Part shown: piece after piece, positions 34,660 through 43,419 of the stretch
Numbering within the stretch: the first letter of the stretch is position 1
Layout of the letters: each line of letters begins with the position of its first letter
From: Anaerolineae bacterium
GTDB lineage: Bacteria; Chloroflexota; Anaerolineae; Aggregatilineales; UBA2796
Length of the DNA: 64,000 nucleotides
Reading direction: 5' to 3'
Assembly: GCA_019637555.1 (NCBI GenBank)
Contig: JAHBVK010000008.1
Location: forward strand, 1 to 64,000
Position numbers and translations under genes: made by a program
Notes under the pieces: model-generated
The model's database searches: none
The model's input: the letters and a program-made list of their open reading frames with translations, nothing else
Told to the model about the DNA's origin: nothing

Positions 34660-35405
34660 CCCAGATGGACGGGCTGCACGGCGATAGTGTCACCACTAAG
34701 AACGCCCGCAGCCCCCACATCGCCGTTACCCGCCTAAAATTCATCGCGCGACAACTGGCGGACTCAGCTTTAGACCTTCTCTTTCCGCCCCGTTGTATCA
34801 GTTGCAATCGCGCGGGAAGCTTGCTGTGTCAGGATTGCCAGGCGGCGCTGACACCTGTTGCCCCCGTAGTACACATTACTGGACCGCTGCGAGAGCATCG
34901 CGCTACTGCCGTTTTCGAAGGCGCGATCCGCGAGTCCCTGCATGCTCTGAAGTATGAAAATCAACAGCGGATGGCGCTTGCATTAGGCTCTCGGTTGTAC
35001 GATGAGTACAAGCGAGCGGCGTGGACTGCTACTGTAATCACAGCCGCACCACTCCACGCAAATCGTCAGCGCACCCGCGGCTACAATCAAGCAGGATTGC
35101 TGGCGCAGAACTTGGCACAGCGAGCGGGAATACCCTATATTCCCGATTTACTTCAGCGAGTACGCGATACCCAATCACAAGTGGGGTTGACTATGCGGGA
35201 ACGACAAGCAAACGTTGCAGATGCGTTTATTGCCGACTCACGTCGCACTAAGGCTCAACATATCGTCATCGTTGACGATGTTTACACAACAGGAGCGACC
35301 TTGCGGGCTTGCGCCGATGCTCTCAGGCAGGCGGGTGCAGCCGAAGTTTGGGGTTTGACGGTAGCTGCCGCCCCTCACGATCAGGATGTGCCATCAGCGT
35401 CATAA
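34656..35405 (+). CDS. comF: ComF family phosphoribosyltransferase-like protein
   Basis: The 249-aa protein has an N-terminal zinc-knuckle region (C48-x2-C51...CxxC) in the PPRCISCNRAGSLLCQDC stretch. It has an HALKYENQQRMA segment, PLHANRQRTRGYNQAGLLA and the PRPP-binding IVIVDDVYTTGATL loop. ComF proteins take part in DNA uptake in competent bacteria, but their reaction is unclear. It is translationally coupled to tadC, so DNA uptake linked to the pilus is a fair hypothesis. Confidence 0.9.
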   Translation: MTQMDGLHGDSVTTKNARSPHIAVTRLKFIARQLADSALDLLFPPRCISCNRAGSLLCQDCQAALTPVAPVVHITGPLREHRATAVFEGAIRESLHALKYENQQRMALALGSRLYDEYKRAAWTATVITAAPLHANRQRTRGYNQAGLLAQNLAQRAGIPYIPDLLQRVRDTQSQVGLTMRERQANVADAFIADSRRTKAQHIVIVDDVYTTGATLRACADALRQAGAAEVWGLTVAAAPHDQDVPSAS

Positions 35406-35474
35406 GCCGAGCCATCGGTCCACCCACGATGCGTCCTTTGTGCAGGTACTGTCACTGGAAGGAGAACCATCTCT

Positions 35475-36059
35475 ATGCAGATTAACATCTACTCGAAGAA
35501 CGTTGAAGTCACCGATAAACTGCGTTCCTACGCCGAAAGGAAATTTGATCGCCTTGATCGCTACTTGCCCTACATTACCGACCTGAGCCTTGAGCTGGCG
35601 CAAGAACGCCATCGACAAGGAGGAGATCGAGCGGTAGCGCAGCTAACTATCCGCGACAAGCGTGGCACGATCCTGCGTGCCGAGGATAAAGCTCAGGGCG
35701 ATCACTTCGTCGCTATTGACAACGTGATCGATAAGATTTACCGCCAGATCAGCCGTTATAAGGGTAAGAGACGTCGTCGTGCTGGCGAAAAGTTCGCCAC
35801 ACTTGAACCCGAATTTGCGGCTGCGGAGGAAGTACCGGGGTTAGCCGAAACGGCGGAAGAAGAACAGATGCAGGAAGCTGTGGTGGCGCGTCGCAAGCAC
35901 ATTGAGATCATTCCCATGACCGAACAGGAAGCTATCGATCAGTTAGAACTGCTTGGGCACGACTTCTTCGTGTTTTATAACGCTGAACTAGGGCGCTTGA
36001 ACGTCCTGTATCGGCGTAAGAGTGGTGATTTCGGCATTCTCGATCCTGAAGTGTCATAG
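35475..36059 (+). CDS. hpf: Long-form ribosome hibernation promoting factor
   Basis: The 194-aa protein has the HPF/RaiA N-terminal fold (MQINIYSKNVEVTDKLRSYAERKFDRLDRYLP..., about 1-105), a charged linker and the long-form C-terminal dimerisation domain (about 135-190, HDFFVFYNAELGRLNVLYRRKSGDFGILDPE). It should join ribosomes into 100S dimers in resting cells. AAGGAGA lies before the ATG. Confidence 0.94.
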   Translation: MQINIYSKNVEVTDKLRSYAERKFDRLDRYLPYITDLSLELAQERHRQGGDRAVAQLTIRDKRGTILRAEDKAQGDHFVAIDNVIDKIYRQISRYKGKRRRRAGEKFATLEPEFAAAEEVPGLAETAEEEQMQEAVVARRKHIEIIPMTEQEAIDQLELLGHDFFVFYNAELGRLNVLYRRKSGDFGILDPEVS

Positions 36060-36062
36060 CCG

Positions 36063-37214
36063 ATGTCCCATGCAAGCCGAGAAATCGGCGCGATCATCAC
36101 GTTGGGTATTGGTGGCAATTCGCCACAGGAGCAGTTGGTATTAGAGGCACAACGCGCTTGCGCGCTTGACCTGATCGATTTGCTGCATGAACATGGGATC
36201 GGGCGTATCGTTGTCGCCTCTCCTTCGCTAGATTGGATACCTGATAGTGTTGAGGCGATCCGGGATCAGGACGACCCGGATCGTCCCTTTCACTTCGGCA
36301 CGCGGATAGCTGATCTAGTGGAACGGTATCAGATCGAACCCGCGCTGTACTTCGGTGGTGGCAGCACACCGCTGTTCGATGCTGCGCTGTGCGAGATGCT
36401 GATCGGACTGTTGATGCGGTCTCAGCAGCCAATGGGTACCGGAATCCCTTCTCACATTTGCCTGACCAATAACCTCCATTCATCGGATTGGTTTGCCATC
36501 AGCCGTGTAGATGCGGCGATTCCGATTTTGCGCCAAGCAGAACGCGATAACAGCGTTGCATGGCAGTTGCAAGAAAGCGGCGAATATAATGTCCGTGTGC
36601 TTGCGGGCGTCCGTCCGTCGACCAGTTTGGACATCGATACGCCTACCGATCTGGCAGTACTAGCAGCACACCCTGCCGTGATGCCCAATCTACGCAAGGT
36701 GGTCAGCGATCCGCGATTAGCTGCAATTCCGGTGCAGGAAGTCTTACGGGTGATGCGTACTGAGGGTTCAACAGTGCTGCTGATAGGGCGCACCTCCCCG
36801 CTGGCGTGGAATGCGCTGAACAAAAGTGCACGCTTGTGGACGCGCGTGATCGCAGAGGAACGCGGTATGGTTGCCAGCGGACGCAGTGAACGCGGTGAAG
36901 TCCGCTCGCTACTGGTGCCGTGGGTAAAAGCTCGTGGATTTGCGGGTTTCTTCGACGATCTCGCTGATCTGGCAGATTGCGTGCTGTTCGATGATCGAGT
37001 GTTGATGACTGCCAGCAATGTTCATGCCTCGGCAGCAGATCGATTTGCCTCTGATCTGTACTGGATTGATGAAATTCACAAAGGCTGGCTGCGGGAGTTC
37101 ACCGAAGCGGCGAGAAAGGTACGTATTCCCGTGATCCTCGGCGGACACACGATCATCGCCGGTGGACTTTACGCGCTCACGGAGATCATCGGGACGCCTG
37201 CCACAAACGATTGA
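36063..37214 (+). CDS. Uncharacterised protein with a nucleotidyltransferase-like N-terminal half
   Basis: This 383-aa protein is not assigned. The first half resembles GT-A/MobA-CofC-type nucleotidyltransferases in style: a LGIGGNSPQEQ opening, IVVASPS, and near residue 190 a R-P-S-T-S-L-D-I-D-T-P-T-D-L motif like the substrate loop of CofC. The usual GG-x-S-R-M/F nucleotide motif is absent. The second half (200-383) is a separate alpha/beta region with STVLLIGRTS and IPVILGGHTIIAGGLYAL. It starts three bases after hpf, without its own Shine-Dalgarno, so it is coupled. Its end overlaps the convergent GT2 gene by 29 bases. Confidence 0.6.
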   Translation: MSHASREIGAIITLGIGGNSPQEQLVLEAQRACALDLIDLLHEHGIGRIVVASPSLDWIPDSVEAIRDQDDPDRPFHFGTRIADLVERYQIEPALYFGGGSTPLFDAALCEMLIGLLMRSQQPMGTGIPSHICLTNNLHSSDWFAISRVDAAIPILRQAERDNSVAWQLQESGEYNVRVLAGVRPSTSLDIDTPTDLAVLAAHPAVMPNLRKVVSDPRLAAIPVQEVLRVMRTEGSTVLLIGRTSPLAWNALNKSARLWTRVIAEERGMVASGRSERGEVRSLLVPWVKARGFAGFFDDLADLADCVLFDDRVLMTASNVHASAADRFASDLYWIDEIHKGWLREFTEAARKVRIPVILGGHTIIAGGLYALTEIIGTPATND

Positions 37215-37941
37215 GGCGTAGGTACTTCTGTAGTTCGTAGTACGCCATGATCGCACTCAACCGCAAGCCGTGAAAACCATCCAAATAGCCATCCAAAGTA
37301 ATGAAGCGGCGATAGAATGCCCGCAGCGGTTGTAACACGTAATTCTGAGGCTTTACGCGCACTCCTTGAGCCAATAGTTCGCGCGCCTCGTAATCAGTGT
37401 AACGCTCTTGCTTGCGGAAGAACTGATTCCACGTCTGATAGTTGTAATGAGTCAGGGGTGTCTCTAAGACGCTTGACTGCCCATCTACGATAACCAGCTC
37501 ATGCACTTCGCGGCTGAGGTCGTAGTGCACCTTTGATCGTCGTAATAGACGTACTTGATAATCGGGGAACCAACCCGCGCCTTTGGTCAGCTTGCCGCAG
37601 ATGTAGTTGTGGCGTGGGACGCCGTAAGCGTGAATTTCGGGATTCTCAATCTTGCGCCTGATTTCGGTGGCTTGCTCGGGGCTGGATCTTTCGTCTGCAT
37701 CCACGAAGAAGACCCATTCACTGGTGACACTCTCCAATGCCAATTGACGCTGCTTGCTGTAGTTCTCGAACGGATGCTGAAGGACCGTCGCGCCGGCAGC
37801 TTGCGCTAACCTGACCGTCTCATCACTGCTCACAGAGTCGAAAACCACGATGGAGTCCATCCAACGTAAGCTCTCGATACAGGCAGTGATGTGCTGTGCC
37901 TCGTTATAAGTTAGGATGATCGCTATTAATGTCTGAGCCAT
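37186..37941 (-). CDS. Glycosyltransferase family 2 (WaaE/KdtX-like)
   Basis: The 251-aa GT-A enzyme begins IAIILTYNEAQHI and holds D-S-V-S-S-D-E-T and the metal-binding D81-A-D83 in FFVDADER. The middle carries PRHNYICGKLTKGAGWFPDYQVRLLRR and HYNYQTWNQFFRKQERYTDYEA, close to LPS-core-type WaaE glucosyltransferases. The acceptor in this organism is not known. Confidence 0.87.
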   Translation of the reverse strand: MAQTLIAIILTYNEAQHITACIESLRWMDSIVVFDSVSSDETVRLAQAAGATVLQHPFENYSKQRQLALESVTSEWVFFVDADERSSPEQATEIRRKIENPEIHAYGVPRHNYICGKLTKGAGWFPDYQVRLLRRSKVHYDLSREVHELVIVDGQSSVLETPLTHYNYQTWNQFFRKQERYTDYEARELLAQGVRVKPQNYVLQPLRAFYRRFITLDGYLDGFHGLRLSAIMAYYELQKYLRLNRLWQASR

Positions 37942-38022
37942 AATGCCAGATGATACCGCGTTTCGTGACCTCTGATAGGTTGTTGGTGAGCGTCATTTTG
38001 CCAAGTTGTTAAAGTTTACAGA

Positions 38023-38051
38023 TTGTATGCACATCCGCTGTAGGTTATCCT
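38023..38051 (+). promoter_or_regulatory. Candidate glgP promoter
   Basis: TTGTAT (38023-38028) and TATCCT (38046-38051) are 17 bases apart, just before the leader hairpin. Consensus match is modest. Confidence 0.3.
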
Positions 38052-38061
38052 ATTGAGTCGA

Positions 38062-38093
38062 GATACGCTGCCGACGAAGACTCGGCGCGTATC
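38062..38093 (+). promoter_or_regulatory. Strong hairpin in the glgP leader
   Basis: GATACGC (38062-38068) pairs with GCGTATC (38087-38093), and GCCGA (38070-38074) with TCGGC (38082-38086), with one bulged T and a seven-base loop. It ends 33 bases before the start codon and has no T-run, so it is more likely an mRNA stability or control element than a terminator. Confidence 0.45.
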
Positions 38094-38125
38094 ATTTAGG
38101 GGACATTAGACAGGAGTTCGACTCA

Positions 38126-40699
38126 ATGGTACGCCCCGTTGCAACAGTTACCGTAGTACCTAACTTACCACCCAGTCTCGAACGACTGCGTGAACTTGCA
38201 TACAACCTGCGCTGGTCGTGGGATCATGAAATGATTGCTATCTTCCGCCGCCTAGACCGGAATCTTTGGGAGCAAACCAGTCATAATCCGGTGCTCATGC
38301 TCGGTTTAATCAGTCAGGATCAACTGGCTGCCGCGGCTAAGGATGAAGCGTTTCTGGCAAACCTAGATCGTGTCTGTGAAGCGCATGATCGCTACATGGA
38401 GAACACGACTGGAACATGGTATGCCAAGAATTTTCCTGATGCCCCGCGCGATCAGCCCTACATTGCCTACTTCTCGATGGAATTCGGCTTGACCGAAGCC
38501 CTGCGCAATTACTCTGGCGGCTTGGGCATCCTCTCTGGCGATCATCTTAAGAGCGCCTCCGATCTGGGTGTGCCGCTGGTCGGCATTGGCTTGCTCTATC
38601 AAGAAGGCTATTTCTCCCAGTATCTTAACAATGACGGTTTCCAGCAGGAGGCGTATCCAATTAATGATTACGCCAATCTGCCTGTGACGTTAATGCGCGG
38701 TGAAGATGGTGATCCGCTGTTGGTGCAGGTCCCGCTGCCGGGACGCTACCTCTACGCGCAAATCTGGCAGGTGCAAGTGGGACGCGTCCCGCTACTACTG
38801 CTGGACACCAACATCCCACAAAATACGCTGCCTGAAGACCGCGACCTCACAGATCGCTTGTACGGCGGTGATCGCCGTCAGCGCATCCGGCAGGAAGTAT
38901 TGATGGGCATCGGTGGAATTCAAGCCTTGCGCTTGCTCGGCTATAAACCGACGGTCTTTCATATGAATGAAGGGCACAGCGCATTTATGGGTTTGGAGCG
39001 CATCCGACTGTTGATGTCCGAAAACCCACAGCTCACCTTCACGCAGGCGTGGGAAATCTGTCGGGCTGGCAATATCTTCACTACACATACGCCCGTCCCC
39101 GCAGGGTTGGAACGATTTGGCTTCGATCTGATGGATGAACATTTCGCACAGATGTGGCCCGAACTCGACCTGGATCGCGACCAATTCCTCGATCTAGGTA
39201 GGGAAAACATGGGCGGTTACGAGTTGTTCAGCATGGCGGTGCTGGCACTCAACCTTTCCAGCGCGGCAAATGGTGTCGCTGAACTGCACGGCAAAGTCAG
39301 CCGTCACTTGTGGCAGTGGATGTATCCCAACTTGCCCGTCGATGAAATCCCCATCGGGCATGTCACTAACGGAATTCACGCGGAAACGTGGACCAGCCGC
39401 GAAATGGGTCAACTCTATGACCGTTACTTCGGTCCGGCGTGGCGCGAAGATCCCACTAATCCGAACGTGTGGCACGACATCGAGAAAATTCCTGATGCCG
39501 AATTGTGGCGCACTCATGAACGCCGCCGCGAACGCTTGGTCACCGCTGCGCGTGAACATTTACGCCGCAGCTTGATCTCGCGTGGTGCGCCGCAATCCGA
39601 GATCGAAAGCGCGGAGGAAGTCCTAAATCCTGAGATTTTGACGATTGGCTTTGCACGTCGTTTTGCGACCTACAAACGCGCAACCTTGATCTTCTCCGAT
39701 AAGGAACGCCTGTATAAGCTGCTTAACAATCCAGATCGTCCGGTACAGCTTCTATTTGCGGGCAAGGCACATCCGCACGATATCCCCGGCAAGGAATTGA
39801 TCCGCGAGATCGTCAGCATTGCGCGCACATCGGAATTTCGCAATCGTATCGTCTTTCTGGTCAATTACGATATGGCGGTTGCCCGTCTGCTGGTGCAAGG
39901 CGTCGATGTCTGGTTGAACAATCCACGCCGTCCGGAAGAGGCAAGCGGAACCAGCGGCATGAAGGCGATTTACAATGGCGGCTTGAACGCCAGTACGCTT
40001 GATGGCTGGTGGGCGGAAGCTTACGATCCTTCGGTTGGTTGGGAGATCGGCAACGGGGAGGAATACCCGCCCGACCAATACCCGCTGCAAAACAAGATCG
40101 AAGCAGATGCGCTCTACACTATGCTAGAGCGCGATGTCGTGCCTTTGTTCTATGAGCGTTCTCGGGACAACTTGCCACGCGAATGGATTCGCAAGGTCAA
40201 GAACAGCGTTGGCAAATTGGCACCGTTCTTCAACACCAACCGCATGGTTCAGGAATATACCAGCCAATACTACTTGCCTGCGTACACGCGTTACGACCAT
40301 CTCGCCACGCCCGATATGTCACGCGGAATCCGCTTCGCAGAGTGGCGGCAGCGGATTGATAAGGCGTGGAACAAAGTCGCCATCACCAATGTGGAAACTT
40401 CCAGCAATTCGCTGAAAATCGGCGGTGAGCAAGAAGTCCATGCCTGGATCGATCTCGGCGATCTGACGCCGGAAGATGTAACCGTGCAGCTTTACTACGG
40501 CACATTGACAACTCACGGTGACATCACCAATGGTGAGACAGTGGATATGACACCGTTAGGGAGTAAGGGGACGGTATACGAATTCGCGGGCAAGATCGGT
40601 TATCGATCCACGGGTCAACATGGCGTTTCTGTGCGCGTGCTGCCCTGCCACGAAGATTTGCCAACACCCTTCCAGCGCGGCTTGATCCGCTGGGCGTAA
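38126..40699 (+). CDS. glgP: Alpha-glucan (glycogen) phosphorylase, GT35
   Basis: The 857-aa enzyme releases glucose-1-phosphate from alpha-1,4-glucans. It is of the bacterial DUF3417-led type, with LRELAYNLRWSWDHEMIAIFRRLD near the start. Further signatures are YFSMEFGLTEALRNYSGGLGILSGDHLKSASDLG, HMNEGHSAF, FTTHTPVPAG, FARRFATYKRATL and the PLP site EASGTSGMK with K613. A C-terminal beta region (about 755-850) follows. It complements glgB at 7286 for glycogen turnover. AGGAG lies upstream of the ATG. Confidence 0.95.
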   Translation: MVRPVATVTVVPNLPPSLERLRELAYNLRWSWDHEMIAIFRRLDRNLWEQTSHNPVLMLGLISQDQLAAAAKDEAFLANLDRVCEAHDRYMENTTGTWYAKNFPDAPRDQPYIAYFSMEFGLTEALRNYSGGLGILSGDHLKSASDLGVPLVGIGLLYQEGYFSQYLNNDGFQQEAYPINDYANLPVTLMRGEDGDPLLVQVPLPGRYLYAQIWQVQVGRVPLLLLDTNIPQNTLPEDRDLTDRLYGGDRRQRIRQEVLMGIGGIQALRLLGYKPTVFHMNEGHSAFMGLERIRLLMSENPQLTFTQAWEICRAGNIFTTHTPVPAGLERFGFDLMDEHFAQMWPELDLDRDQFLDLGRENMGGYELFSMAVLALNLSSAANGVAELHGKVSRHLWQWMYPNLPVDEIPIGHVTNGIHAETWTSREMGQLYDRYFGPAWREDPTNPNVWHDIEKIPDAELWRTHERRRERLVTAAREHLRRSLISRGAPQSEIESAEEVLNPEILTIGFARRFATYKRATLIFSDKERLYKLLNNPDRPVQLLFAGKAHPHDIPGKELIREIVSIARTSEFRNRIVFLVNYDMAVARLLVQGVDVWLNNPRRPEEASGTSGMKAIYNGGLNASTLDGWWAEAYDPSVGWEIGNGEEYPPDQYPLQNKIEADALYTMLERDVVPLFYERSRDNLPREWIRKVKNSVGKLAPFFNTNRMVQEYTSQYYLPAYTRYDHLATPDMSRGIRFAEWRQRIDKAWNKVAITNVETSSNSLKIGGEQEVHAWIDLGDLTPEDVTVQLYYGTLTTHGDITNGETVDMTPLGSKGTVYEFAGKIGYRSTGQHGVSVRVLPCHEDLPTPFQRGLIRWA

Positions 40700-40730
40700 G
40701 TCGAGACAAGAGTACCAAAGCCAAGAACAG

Positions 40731-40760
40731 AAAGCCCAGATGCAATGATCTGGGCTTTTT
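40731..40760. terminator. Bidirectional terminator between glgP and the NUDIX gene
   Basis: AAAGCCCAGAT (40731-40741) pairs with ATCTGGGCTTT (40748-40758) around GCAATG. It is followed by TT on the plus side and preceded by an A-rich stretch that reads as T-rich on the minus side. Confidence 0.8.
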
Positions 40761-40762
40761 CG

Positions 40763-41194
40763 TTAGCTGGCTTTCTCTAGTTTCGCTTTAGCGCGCAGTA
40801 ATACCGATTTGGCGCTGTCGTAGGCGACCATCTCGATAGCACGATCAAGGCTAACCCATTCCACCGCTTCCATCTCGTGATCGTGATCTTCGATGCTGCC
40901 GGAGACATATTCTAGTAAATAGTAATGAACAGTTTTGAAAATACGCATGTCGTTGCGCGTATAAACATACTTTTCCGGCGGATCAAGTGGCTCGATGATG
41001 CGGGCGTTGACGCCAACTTCCTCGCGCACCTCCCGAACCGCCGTTTGCTCTACCCGTTCACCCGGATCGATCAGTCCTTTGGGGATCACCCATTTCTGAG
41101 TCTTGACGGTGCGACAGATCAATACCTCGATCTCTCCGCTTTCGCTGCGGCGGTAGACCACACCGCCAGCGGAGACTTCATCACGCGATCTCAA
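40763..41194 (-). CDS. NUDIX hydrolase
   Basis: The 143-aa protein has a complete Nudix box at residues 40-62 (G40-x5-E46-x7-R54-E55-x-x-E58-E59-x-G61), within KWVIPKGLIDPGERVEQTAVREVREEVGV. The substrate is probably a nucleoside diphosphate derivative. Diadenosine or diphosphoinositol-type hydrolases have this small form. It overlaps the upstream PNPOx-like gene by four bases. Confidence 0.9.
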   Translation of the reverse strand: MRSRDEVSAGGVVYRRSESGEIEVLICRTVKTQKWVIPKGLIDPGERVEQTAVREVREEVGVNARIIEPLDPPEKYVYTRNDMRIFKTVHYYLLEYVSGSIEDHDHEMEAVEWVSLDRAIEMVAYDSAKSVLLRAKAKLEKAS

Positions 41195-41760
41195 CGCTTT
41201 TCATCCTCATAGAGCGCGGCGAGGGGAGCAGGCAAACCATCAATGCTGACCTTGTTTTTCTTCTGCTGGTAGTCAGGCAGCGTTTCGATACCTTTTTTCT
41301 CCCAGTATTTAGTCAGTGTCTCACGTTCGGCGCGGAAATCCATGAAGGGAACGGCGTAACCGCAAGAGGTATGCACGCGGTCAATCTCCGCTACGATGAT
41401 CTGACGCATACCTAGTAGTTCGGTGAAGTGTGGGAATAATTCATCCCACTCGGCAGAGCCGGGCAGTACTGTCGTTCCCTTGCCATAGAGACGCAGGATA
41501 TTTGGTGCACCCTTGAATGCGCAGAACATAAAGGTAATCCGCTGGTTCTCCGCTAGATGCGCCGAAGTTTCGTTGCCGCTGCCCGTCAGATCGAGATAGG
41601 CGACGCGATTAGGAGAGAGGACTCGGAAACAGTCTTGCCCTTTAGGAGATAGATTGATATGTCCATCTTCGCTCAAGGGTGCAGTTGCCACGAAGAACAT
41701 GTGCTGTTCAGCGATGAACTCAATCTGATCTTCAGGAATATGATCAAACACCTTTCCCAT
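41191..41760 (-). CDS. Pyridoxamine 5'-phosphate oxidase-like FMN-binding protein
   Basis: The 189-aa protein shows a split-barrel flavin fold. It has FFVATAPLSEDGHINLSPKG near residue 22, YLDLTGSGNETSAHLAENQRITFMFCAF and a LRLYGKGTVL-like strand. It belongs to the PNPOx-like group that often binds FMN or F420. The substrate is unknown. It is co-transcribed with the NUDIX gene (ATGA overlap). Confidence 0.82.
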   Translation of the reverse strand: MGKVFDHIPEDQIEFIAEQHMFFVATAPLSEDGHINLSPKGQDCFRVLSPNRVAYLDLTGSGNETSAHLAENQRITFMFCAFKGAPNILRLYGKGTTVLPGSAEWDELFPHFTELLGMRQIIVAEIDRVHTSCGYAVPFMDFRAERETLTKYWEKKGIETLPDYQQKKNKVSIDGLPAPLAALYEDEKR

Positions 41761-41816
41761 AAAACTGCCTAACCTTCCTATTCACAAACAAGATTCCTTA
41801 ATTGTACAACCGGAAT

Positions 41817-41843
41817 CAAAACGGCGACCATTAAGGTCGCCGT
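41817..41843 (-). terminator. Terminator of the nuo operon
   Basis: ACGGCGACC (41821-41829) pairs with GGTCGCCGT (41835-41843) around ATTAA. TTTTGATT follows on the minus strand, just after nuoN. Confidence 0.75.
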
Positions 41844-41872
41844 CGTGATCACTTATTAACTGATGAGTTCTA

Positions 41873-43399
41873 CTAGCTGAACAACCCTTGTGCGGCGGTT
41901 ATTGCCCAGCGGAACAATGGATCAGCCAAGACTGTACCAATCAGGATGACAGCGATTGTGCTGATTCCCAATGCCACTACATAAGGCATACTGACTGGGA
42001 TTGGCTTGCTCTCATCCTCGCTGCGATCAACGAACATGACCTTGATCACTACAAGGTAGTAGTACAGCGCCACGATGGAATTGAGCACGCCGACGATTGC
42101 CAACCATGTCAGGTTCGCATCGACAGCGGCGCGGAACAGGAAGAATTTACCGACGAAACCCGCCGCCGGAGGAATGCCCGCTAGCGAGAGCAGCGCGATA
42201 GTCATCACCATCGCCAAGCCGAAATTGCGGCGTCCTAAGCCAGCGAAGTCCTTAATCTCCTCGCTGCCCGTTGCGTTGGCGAACAGGATGATCACGCCGA
42301 ACCCCGCCAGATTGGTGAGCACGTACATCGCCATGTAGAAGCCGATTGCTGCCGTACCAGCACCGACCAGCGCACCCGGATTGGCTGCAATCGCTGCTAC
42401 ACCGATCAGCGCATAGCCTGCTTGAGCAATCGAGGAGTAAGCCAGCAAGCGCTTGATATTCTTCTGCACCAGTGCCAGCAGATTACCGAGCGTCATCGTG
42501 ACTGCGGCGATAATCGCGACAAGCTGCACCGTTACTATCGTAAGCGGCTCGACTTGTGGATTCTGGAATACTGCTAAGAAAACGCGCGCTAGTACCGCGA
42601 AACTGGCGGCTTTACTCGCCACGCTGATGTAGGCGGTAACCGGAGTCGGCGCACCTTCGTACACATCCGGCGTCCAGAAGTGGAAGGGAACAGCGCTGAC
42701 TTTGAACCCGAAACCGACGGCGATCATCAACATCGACAGGATAATCGGGATCATGAACTCAACGCTGCCACTGGTCGCGGCGTAATTTTCGACCACGCGC
42801 TGACCGATGACATAGATATTGGTATAGCCCGTCAATCCGTAGAGCAAGCTCATGCCGTAGAGCATGATTGCCGAGGTGAACGAACCGAACAGGAAGTATT
42901 TCAAGCCCGCTTCTGCCGAACGTTCACTGTTGCGGAGGAAGCCCGCCAGACAGTACAAACTGATCGACAGCGTTTCCAAGCCTAAGAAGATCACGATCAG
43001 GTCAGCGCCGCCGCTCATGATCACTGCGCCGAGCGTTGCAACCAAAAGCACAGTGTAATACTCGCCGCGTTTGCCGATGCCTTTGGCATCCAAGCTGATC
43101 AGTACCGCAATGCCCGCCGCTACCAGTGTGATCGTGACGAACAACTGAGTCATCACATCGAAGCGATACACACCGCCGAAAACGAACTGCTGCGCCGGAT
43201 CAGAAGGCGGCTGGATCAGTACTGACGCTAGCGCGATCAGGAACAAGCCTAAGCCAGCGACCAGACCGATTTCACGGCGGCGACTTTCGGGCCAGATCAC
43301 ATCTAGCAGAATCACGACTACGATCAGCGCCACTAGCAGACCAGCGGGGGCAATCGCCAGTAGATTAGTGAGCGTGTCCGTGTTAACCGTAAAGTTCAT
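41873..43399 (-). CDS. nuoN: NADH-quinone oxidoreductase subunit N
   Basis: This 508-aa antiporter-like complex I subunit has 13-14 helices. The conserved proton-path residues are present: E142 (GLETLSISLY), K233 (GFKVSAVPFH), K263 (ASKAASF) and a later Lys in GFVGKFFLF. It is the last gene of the membrane-arm operon, with GGGGGA ten bases upstream of the ATG. Confidence 0.95.
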   Translation of the reverse strand: MNFTVNTDTLTNLLAIAPAGLLVALIVVVILLDVIWPESRRREIGLVAGLGLFLIALASVLIQPPSDPAQQFVFGGVYRFDVMTQLFVTITLVAAGIAVLISLDAKGIGKRGEYYTVLLVATLGAVIMSGGADLIVIFLGLETLSISLYCLAGFLRNSERSAEAGLKYFLFGSFTSAIMLYGMSLLYGLTGYTNIYVIGQRVVENYAATSGSVEFMIPIILSMLMIAVGFGFKVSAVPFHFWTPDVYEGAPTPVTAYISVASKAASFAVLARVFLAVFQNPQVEPLTIVTVQLVAIIAAVTMTLGNLLALVQKNIKRLLAYSSIAQAGYALIGVAAIAANPGALVGAGTAAIGFYMAMYVLTNLAGFGVIILFANATGSEEIKDFAGLGRRNFGLAMVMTIALLSLAGIPPAAGFVGKFFLFRAAVDANLTWLAIVGVLNSIVALYYYLVVIKVMFVDRSEDESKPIPVSMPYVVALGISTIAVILIGTVLADPLFRWAITAAQGLFS

Positions 43400-43419
43400 T
43401 GGACGAATTCCCCCTTAAA

